Translations under genes and position numbers: made by a program
Shown: positions 17,863 to 22,451 of the stretch, in pieces
Position numbering within the stretch: the stretch's first letter is position 1
Layout of the letters: every line of letters begins with the position of its first letter
Assembly: GCA_001310715.1 (NCBI GenBank)
Contig: BAXV01000059.1
Span: forward strand, 1 to 22,451
Length of the DNA: 22,451 nucleotides
Source of the DNA: Pseudovibrio sp. JCM 19062
GTDB taxonomy: Bacteria > Pseudomonadota > Alphaproteobacteria > Rhizobiales > Stappiaceae
Direction of reading: 5' to 3'
Notes under the pieces: generated by a model
What the model was told of the DNA's origin: nothing
Database searches by the model: none
What the model saw: the letters and a program-made list of their open reading frames with translations, nothing else

Positions 17863-18354
17863 ATGAAGTCAAAGTCATTTTTGTTACGGTATGGCGGCTG
17901 TCTGTTAGCGCTTGGGTTCGTTATCTCGCTTGTCGGATATAAACTGATCTATGGGTACGCTATCCAAGGAGTACTCATCGTATCGGTGCCTCTAGTGTTT
18001 TGCTTGTGTTGGTGTTTTGCTCGGTTCTGGACACTTCTTTTAATTTTTGCTGCCTTGTGGTTGCAGCCGCTTTTTGCACCTGTGACATTTGTTCTTATGA
18101 GCAACGCAAGACTGATGCTAGAGGAACCTGAGTTTAGTGCAACCAACATCTATGGTGCGGTCAAAACGAGGCAATGGGGTCTGGTAGGATTTTATTCCAG
18201 CCATACTGAACTGCAACTGCTCTTTTCTGAGGATGCGAATAAATCTGAGATTAATTCTGCATATGAGCAGCTTCGGAAGAAAGGCGTTAAAGAACGATAT
18301 GAGCTAAAAAGGATCAACGCTAACTACTATTTGGTCGCTTATCATTGCTGCTAA
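17863..18354 (+). CDS. Hypothetical membrane protein downstream of recJ
   Basis: This 163-residue protein has an N-terminal hydrophobic half with about three helices (residues 11-30, 35-53 and 54-78, including VPLVFCLCWCFARFWTLLLIFAALW). A soluble C-terminal half of about 75 residues contains LQLLFSEDANKSEINSAYEQLRKKGVKERYEL and ends in CC. Six cysteines in all, two of them next to each other at the C-terminus, are notable. I do not recognise the family. It starts 9 bp after recJ without a strong ribosome-binding site, so translation may be coupled. Its base composition is more AT-rich than that of recJ, consistent with a lineage-specific gene. Confidence 0.6.
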   Translation: MKSKSFLLRYGGCLLALGFVISLVGYKLIYGYAIQGVLIVSVPLVFCLCWCFARFWTLLLIFAALWLQPLFAPVTFVLMSNARLMLEEPEFSATNIYGAVKTRQWGLVGFYSSHTELQLLFSEDANKSEINSAYEQLRKKGVKERYELKRINANYYLVAYHCC

Positions 18355-18409
18355 TACAGGCAATTCTGGCCAGTATTGCCTTGGAGGCGACACAACTGGG
18401 GGATCAATA

Positions 18410-18853
18410 ATGTGTCTTCGCAGGTATCAATTTGATGATTTTGACCGATGCCTTGAGATCTTTGATGGGAACGTGCCGAAGTATTTTGCGGAGGCGGAGC
18501 GGGATGATTATTGCCGCTATCTGGAAACGCTGAGTGATCCTTACTTCGTCTTTGAAAAGGATGGGCAGGTTGTTGGTGCTGGCGGTTACTGCCTAGGGTC
18601 AAAGGACATCGGGCTGGCATGGGGGATGGTGCGCCGTGACCTGCATGGGCAGGGGATTGGATCGGCTCTTGTTCGCTACCGGCTTGAGCGTATCATGCAC
18701 AACCATCCAGATCAGGCCGTTGTAATCGACACCTCGCAGCATACCTCTCCTTTCTATGAGAGGATGGGATTTGAAACCCAGTCAGTTAAAGAGGACGGCT
18801 ATGGACCGGGACTGCATATGGTGTTGATGAGGCGTCCGTCCTCATTGGCCTAA
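18410..18853 (+). CDS. GNAT family N-acetyltransferase
   Basis: This 147-residue single-domain GNAT protein has the acetyl-CoA pyrophosphate-binding loop in RRDLHGQGIGSALVRYRL (about residues 75-92), preceded by the strand GLAWGMV and followed by the C-terminal motif HTSPFYERMGFETQS. The GGGGGA stretch a few bases upstream of ATG 18410 can serve as ribosome-binding site. The substrate is unknown; the short N-terminal half RYQFDDFDRCLEIFDGNVPKYF is typical of amino-acid or small-molecule acetyltransferases. It converges on a second GNAT gene and overlaps it by 12 bp. Confidence 0.88.
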   Translation: MCLRRYQFDDFDRCLEIFDGNVPKYFAEAERDDYCRYLETLSDPYFVFEKDGQVVGAGGYCLGSKDIGLAWGMVRRDLHGQGIGSALVRYRLERIMHNHPDQAVVIDTSQHTSPFYERMGFETQSVKEDGYGPGLHMVLMRRPSSLA

Positions 18854-19309
18854 GCGTTTGCGGAATATGTTTACGCCGTTCACATCCTCCTCAATGCATT
18901 GCCAGCCAAGCTGTTCATAAAAGCTGCGCAGGCTGAGTTTTGCGAAGAGGTAGAGCTGTGTGATTTCGCTGCTGCACGCCAGCTCTTCAAGCTCGTTCAC
19001 AAGCCGCGCGCCGATACCTTTGCCTCTGTGTGCGGGCGAGATCCATAGGGATGCTAGCCATGGTGTGTATTGCGGGCGTTTACTCATATCTGATTTGACC
19101 AGCGTGACTGTGCCAAGGAACTGGTGTTGGTCATGAGCGATTAATGTTGTCGGTATGGTTGTCTTGTCAAAACTGGCCTGAAGTTCCTTATGAACATCTT
19201 CAATGGGATGACCTTCCTCTTTCCACCATTCCAGCCAGATGCCCTTTGCGGCTTCTTCCAGATACTGCGGAGTGTCAGCCAGATCTGAAATTGTCAGGGA
19301 ATCAATCAT
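18842..19309 (-). CDS. GNAT family N-acetyltransferase
   Basis: This is a second, different GNAT protein of 155 residues. The acetyl-CoA-binding loop lies in LWISPAHRGKGIGARLVNELE (approximately residues 90-110), followed by QLYLFAKLSLRSFYEQLGWQCIEED. I chose the ATG at 19309 because AGAGG lies 7-8 nt upstream; the alternative ATG at 19315 sits directly against that site. The two GNAT genes show little sequence likeness outside the shared motif, so they do not look like a recent duplication. The substrate is unknown. Confidence 0.87.
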   Translation of the reverse strand: MIDSLTISDLADTPQYLEEAAKGIWLEWWKEEGHPIEDVHKELQASFDKTTIPTTLIAHDQHQFLGTVTLVKSDMSKRPQYTPWLASLWISPAHRGKGIGARLVNELEELACSSEITQLYLFAKLSLRSFYEQLGWQCIEEDVNGVNIFRKRLGQ

Positions 19310-19485
19310 TGCCATCCTCTTTGCCGTTTGAGGAATTATAGCTTGGGCACGGGGTTTGTCAGTCTTAAAGCATCAAGTTGTTTTGGGGTGAGGTTTGCAA
19401 TTTTTGTAGGTTCTCCTAAATGCAGTTGATGCATGCTCGTGTTTCGCGCAGTATGTACTTTGGAACAGGGATTTAAGGAGTAGCT

Positions 19486-19905
19486 ATGCTGGAGGATGCA
19501 AGTGACGCGGCGCCGGTAGACCAATCACGGATTAAACTTGGTCAGGGGCTTGGTCTTGGCTTGGCGCTTGGCGGGTTTTGCGGTGTTATTGCTATCCTGA
19601 GCTCAGCGGCAAGCTCGCATGCAGTAGACAACCAGCTTCTGCAGATTATCTCGCAAATTACGATGATGCATGCAGCTGCGTTTGTGGGGCTTGGTGTGGC
19701 TCACGGGATTACCAATTCAAAGGGCATTGCACTTGCGATGTTGCTGCTGTTTGCAGGAGTCGGGTTGTTCTGCGGTGATCTAGCTCAGCGGTTGTTCGTG
19801 GGCGATAAGCTCTTCGACTTTGCTGCTCCAACGGGCGGGATGTTGATGATCTTTGGCTGGCTTGTTGTCTTTCTGAGTGGCCTGAACCGGTTGATCAAGA
19901 GCTAG
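19486..19905 (+). CDS. DUF423 family membrane protein
   Basis: This 139-residue inner-membrane protein has four helices, at approximately residues 22-43, 58-77, 80-97 and 113-135. The pattern resembles DUF423/YgdD proteins: a glycine-rich first helix, MMHAAAFVGLGVAHG in the second, and a last helix starting PTGGMLMIFGWLVVFLSGL. The biochemical role of the family is unknown. The start at 19486 is supported by AAGGAG 7 nt upstream. The stop codon TAG (19903-19905) is the first part of an adjoining palindromic repeat, so the repeat may define the present C-terminus. Confidence 0.8.
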   Translation: MLEDASDAAPVDQSRIKLGQGLGLGLALGGFCGVIAILSSAASSHAVDNQLLQIISQITMMHAAAFVGLGVAHGITNSKGIALAMLLLFAGVGLFCGDLAQRLFVGDKLFDFAAPTGGMLMIFGWLVVFLSGLNRLIKS

Positions 19906-20012
19906 AGCGTATTCCCGAAAAGTGGGTCCGGTTTTCGGAGAAGAATACGCGTGAAAATAAACGCTTAGAGCTTGGTGTGTGAATTCATATGAACGTGACA
20001 TGCTCTAAAGCG
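19903..20012. repeat. Rhizobiales-type palindromic intergenic repeat, two modules
   Basis: Module 1 is a long hairpin: GCGTATTC (19907-19914) pairs with GAATACGC (19943-19950), and CCGAAAA (19915-19921) with TTTTCGG (19932-19938), around GTGGGTCCGG. The core GAAAAGTGGG-CCGGTTTTC is recognisable from repeats dispersed in many Rhizobiales genomes. Module 2 is bounded by CGCTTAGAGC (19962-19971) and GCTCTAAAGCG (20002-20012), with one extra base in the right arm, and contains GTGTGAATTCAT. No coding capacity is apparent. Such units are thought to be non-autonomous repeats. Confidence 0.8.
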
Positions 20013-20034
20013 TTTCGAATCTTTTAGAAATGAC

Positions 20035-20064
20035 AAAGGGCGAACCGATTGGTCCGCCCTTTTT
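20035..20064. terminator. Bidirectional terminator between DUF423 gene and dcp-like gene
   Basis: Arms AAAGGGCGAACC (20035-20046) and GGTCCGCCCTTT (20051-20062) pair with one mismatch around GATT. T-runs exist on both strands. It sits between the two convergent genes. Confidence 0.85.
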
Positions 20065-20097
20065 GTGTTCTGATATCTGGCTTGCAATGCCTTTTGC

Positions 20098-22145
20098 TTA
20101 ACTGACCAGTCCGCGGCCTTTGAGAAGTGGTTCTATGGATGGCATTTTGCCCCGGAAATCCATATAGCTTTTGCCGGGTCCTGAGAGCCGCCCGCAGAGT
20201 AGATAAACTCTTCCAGCTTGGATGCAGTGTCCGCATGGAAGGCATCGCCGGTTTCCTCAAAGGCTTCGAATGCATCAGCATCCATAACTTCTGACCAGAG
20301 GTAGCTGTAGTAGCCCGCAGAATATCCGTCACCTGAAAAGGCATGTAGGAGATGCGGGATGCGGTGGCGCATGATGATCTCTTTTGGCATGCCTATGTCG
20401 CCAAGGACCTTTTCTTCAACCTGAGCCGGGTCAAGTGCGGCGAGGGTTTCATGCTTATGGATTGCCATATCAACAATGGCCGTTGCCAGATACTCAACGG
20501 TGGCAAAGCCCTGATTGAAGTTTGAGGCCGCCAGCAGACGCTTCAGCAGCTCTTCGGGAATAACTTCGCCGCTCTGGTAATGGCGGGCGAATTTCTTCAA
20601 GATTTCCGGCTGTGCCAACCAGTGCTCAAAGAGCTGGGAAGGCAGTTCCACAAAGTCCCGCGCCACGCTGGTACCGGAGACAAGCGGGTGGGTGACGTTG
20701 GACATGAGGCCGTGCAGGCCGTGGCCAAACTCGTGGAACAGGGTGCGGGCATCGTCAAAGGTCAGAAGGGTTGGTTCGCCCTCTGGTGCTTTGGAGAAGT
20801 TCATCACATTGACGATAATAGGCCGAATGTCGCCTTTCAGCTTCTGCTGGGAGCGGAACGCACTCATCCATGCGCCGGAGCGCTTGGAAGAGCGGGCGAA
20901 GTAATCACCGATAAAGATGCCGAGGTGTTTGTTGTTTTTGTCGAAGACCTCAAACACACGAAGGTCCGGATGATAAAGATCCTGTCCCTTCAGCTCTTTG
21001 AAGGTGAGGCCAAACAGGCGAGTTGCGGTGTAAAAGGCGGCTTCGATCATCTGGTCGAGCTGGAAGTATGGCTTGATCTCGGCTTCATCCAGATCGTGCT
21101 TTGCGCTGCGCACTTTTTCTGAATAGTAGCGCCAGTCCCATGGAGCGATCTTGATGTTGTCGCCTTCGCTTTGTGCCATCTCCTGCAGGTCTGCGGCTTC
21201 TTCCAGTGCACGTTCTTTGGCTGGGCCCCACACGTTGGTCAGCAGTTCCTCTACCGCGCCGGTGTTCTTTGCCATGACATCGTCCAGCTTGAATGCAGCG
21301 AAGTTTTCAAAGCCGAGCAGTCTGGCTTTTTCATTGCGTAGCTGAACGGTTTCACGAACGATCTCGGAGTTATTGGTTTTGCCCGGATTGTTGCCGCGGT
21401 TTGCCCAAGCGGTGAAGGCTTCCTCACGCAAGTCACGGCGTTTGGAGAATTGCAAGAACGGCTCAATGGAGGAGCGGGAGAGGGTGATGGCGTATTTACC
21501 CGGCTCTCCGCGTTCCTCGGCAGCTGCACTGGCGGCTTTGACGAGGAAGTCCGGCAGGCCTCCAGATCACTTTCGTTTTCCAGAAGCAGCTTGTAGGAAG
21601 CTTCGTCGGCCAGAACGTTCTGTGCGAAGCTGGTGCCAAGGGTGGCAAGGCGCTCGTTGATTTCTGCGATGCGGGTTTTGCCTGCGGCATCTAGGCCAGC
21701 GCCGGCACGCTGATAGGTGGAATAGTAACGCTCCAGAACACGGTCCTGCTCAGGTGTGAGGTTCAGCGTGTCCTTTTTGGCAATCAGAGTTTCGATGCGC
21801 TTGTAGAGGTCCGGGTTCAGGTGCTTTTTTTGTGCTGTAGGCGGCGAGTTTGGGAGAAATGTTGCGTTCGACCTGCTGCAGGGTTTTGTTGGTATCTGCA
21901 GAGGAGAGGTTGAAAAATACGCTTGCAACTTGCTCCAGAGCATCTTCCGCCAACTCCAAAGCAGCAATGGTGTTCTCAAAAGTTGGTTCTTCAGGATTTT
22001 GAGCGATGCGCTTGATGTTCGCTTCGCCCGCCTCACAGGCCTCTTCAAAAGCGTCTTCAAAATCTTCCGGTTTGATTTGTGAGAAAGGCGGAAGTCCAAA
22101 CGGGGTTTTCCAATCTTGCAAAAGAACCTTTGCGATCTCGCTCAT
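20098..22145 (-). CDS. dcp: M3 family metallopeptidase, peptidyl-dipeptidase Dcp-like, three frame disruptions
   Basis: This zinc peptidase of the thermolysin-fold M3 family degrades short peptides. The zinc motif is LFHEFGHGLHGLMS with the first His at about residue 471, matching the E. coli Dcp position. SGTSVARDFVELPSQLFEHW supports Dcp over oligopeptidase A. The N-terminus is MSEIAKVLLQDWKTPFGLPPF, and GGAG lies 8 nt before the start at 22145. Three corrections are required: one T too many in the T7 run at 21835-21841 (STKKHLNPDLYK), one base missing near 21560 (DLEGLPDFLVKAA), and one missing near 20166 (DPAKAYMDFRGKMP, ending GRGLVS). The corrected length is 682 residues, normal for the family. 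There is no signal peptide, so it is cytoplasmic. Confidence 0.92.
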
Positions 22146-22451
22146 TTTCAATCTCCGGTGACAACAAAATACAAGTTGGTCTCTCCGATGCGTGTGGGAG
22201 AGACAAGCAGCTTTCAAACAATATGGGACGCGCGCTCCCGCAGGACAGCGGTGCCTCTTTAAGGGAACGCGCGTTGGAGACGTGAATATGGGTGCTAATG
22301 GGAGCGGCGTAAAGGAAGCGGGGTGAAAAATCTCCCAATAGATCCAATGGGTGTGCTTTATAGGAAAGGGACGGGCAATGTGCCCGGAGGGGCGTCTGTG
22401 GCAGTTGCGGGGGTCTTGGTGATGCTAGGGTTATGACCCAGAAATTATGAT
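22146..22451. other. Upstream region of the dcp-like gene
   Basis: No gene is supportable in these 306 bp. A perfect inverted repeat, GTCTCTCC (22179-22186) and GGAGAGAC (22197-22204) with a 10-nt spacer, lies 34 bp upstream of the start and would fall in the mRNA leader or promoter. An ATG at 22433 near the window edge runs into a stop after five codons. Confidence 0.45.
22179..22204 (-). promoter_or_regulatory. Inverted repeat in the dcp leader
   Basis: Perfect 8-bp arms GTCTCTCC and GGAGAGAC are separated by 10 nt. Arm length, spacer and distance to the start codon resemble those of the phaC leader repeat, but the sequences differ. Operator or leader hairpin; undecided. Confidence 0.4.

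Noticed and set aside
18410..19309. The two GNAT genes as a toxin-antitoxin (TacAT-like) system or a recent duplication
   Set aside because: They are convergent, there is no adjacent ribbon-helix-helix antitoxin gene, and the sequences differ outside the acetyl-CoA loop.
21826..21850. Programmed frameshifting at the A7 run (coding strand) in dcp, and the similar A7 run in metY near 1097
   Set aside because: The runs resemble A-AAA-AAG slippery sites, but restoring the product requires skipping one base, not the usual -1 shift. There is no stimulatory structure I can see, and ten other breaks of the same kind occur at non-slippery sites.
22433..22450. ATG at the right edge as start of a new gene
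   Set aside because: The frame stops after five codons (MTQKL).

Overview
The window is ordinary chromosomal DNA from an alphaproteobacterium, most likely a marine member of the Hyphomicrobiales close to Pseudovibrio/Stappiaceae. This rests on the protein families (CtaA, class I PhaC, GlpX with RecJ, DUF6653, ECHDC3-type crotonase), on the order aminotransferase-hom-glpX-recJ, on moderate GC, and on a palindromic intergenic repeat of the type scattered through Rhizobiales genomes. The taxon is inference. There is no CRISPR array, prophage, insertion sequence, tRNA or rRNA.

Layout. Positions 1-993: the 3' part of ctaA (heme A synthase), then a bidirectional terminator. Positions 993-4043 (minus strand): an ECHDC3-like crotonase, a CoA-binding Rossmann protein and the O-acetylhomoserine sulfhydrylase metY, all pointing the same way. 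Positions 4230-6351: a PaaI-type thioesterase (+), a small secreted Cys-rich protein (-) and a secreted HExxH metallopeptidase (-). Positions 6551-8465: an orphan membrane protein, then rplM-rpsI with a clear promoter and terminator. Positions 8664-11129 (minus): phaC, followed 50 bp later by a DUF6653 membrane protein. Positions 11669-17853 (plus): a small lipoprotein with its own terminator, then aminotransferase, homoserine dehydrogenase, glpX and recJ. Positions 17863-19905: small accessory genes (a membrane protein, two convergent GNAT acetyltransferases, DUF423). Positions 20098-22145 (minus): an M3-family peptidyl-dipeptidase (Dcp-like).

How the genes relate. Homoserine dehydrogenase and MetY serve the homoserine/methionine branch of aspartate-family metabolism, and the aminotransferase heads the hom operon. 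GlpX is the gluconeogenic fructose-1,6-bisphosphatase. PhaC polymerises hydroxyacyl-CoA into storage polyester. The crotonase-like protein, CoA-binding protein and thioesterase form a loose CoA-related group around 2.6-4.7 kb.

The most striking property is technical. Seven genes contain twelve single-base frame disruptions: three each in metY and the dcp-like gene, two in recJ, and one each in rplM, phaC, the HExxH peptidase and the DUF6653 gene. Ten fit contraction of a homopolymer by one base, and two are expansions of a T7 run. Protein conservation continues on both sides of every break and an essential ribosomal gene is hit, so I read these as assembly or sequencing errors, not gene decay. 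I give the affected genes their full corrected extents. I found no convincing new system. The best biological leads are the crotonase that lacks both catalytic glutamates, and the cluster of inverted repeats around phaC and in other leaders.
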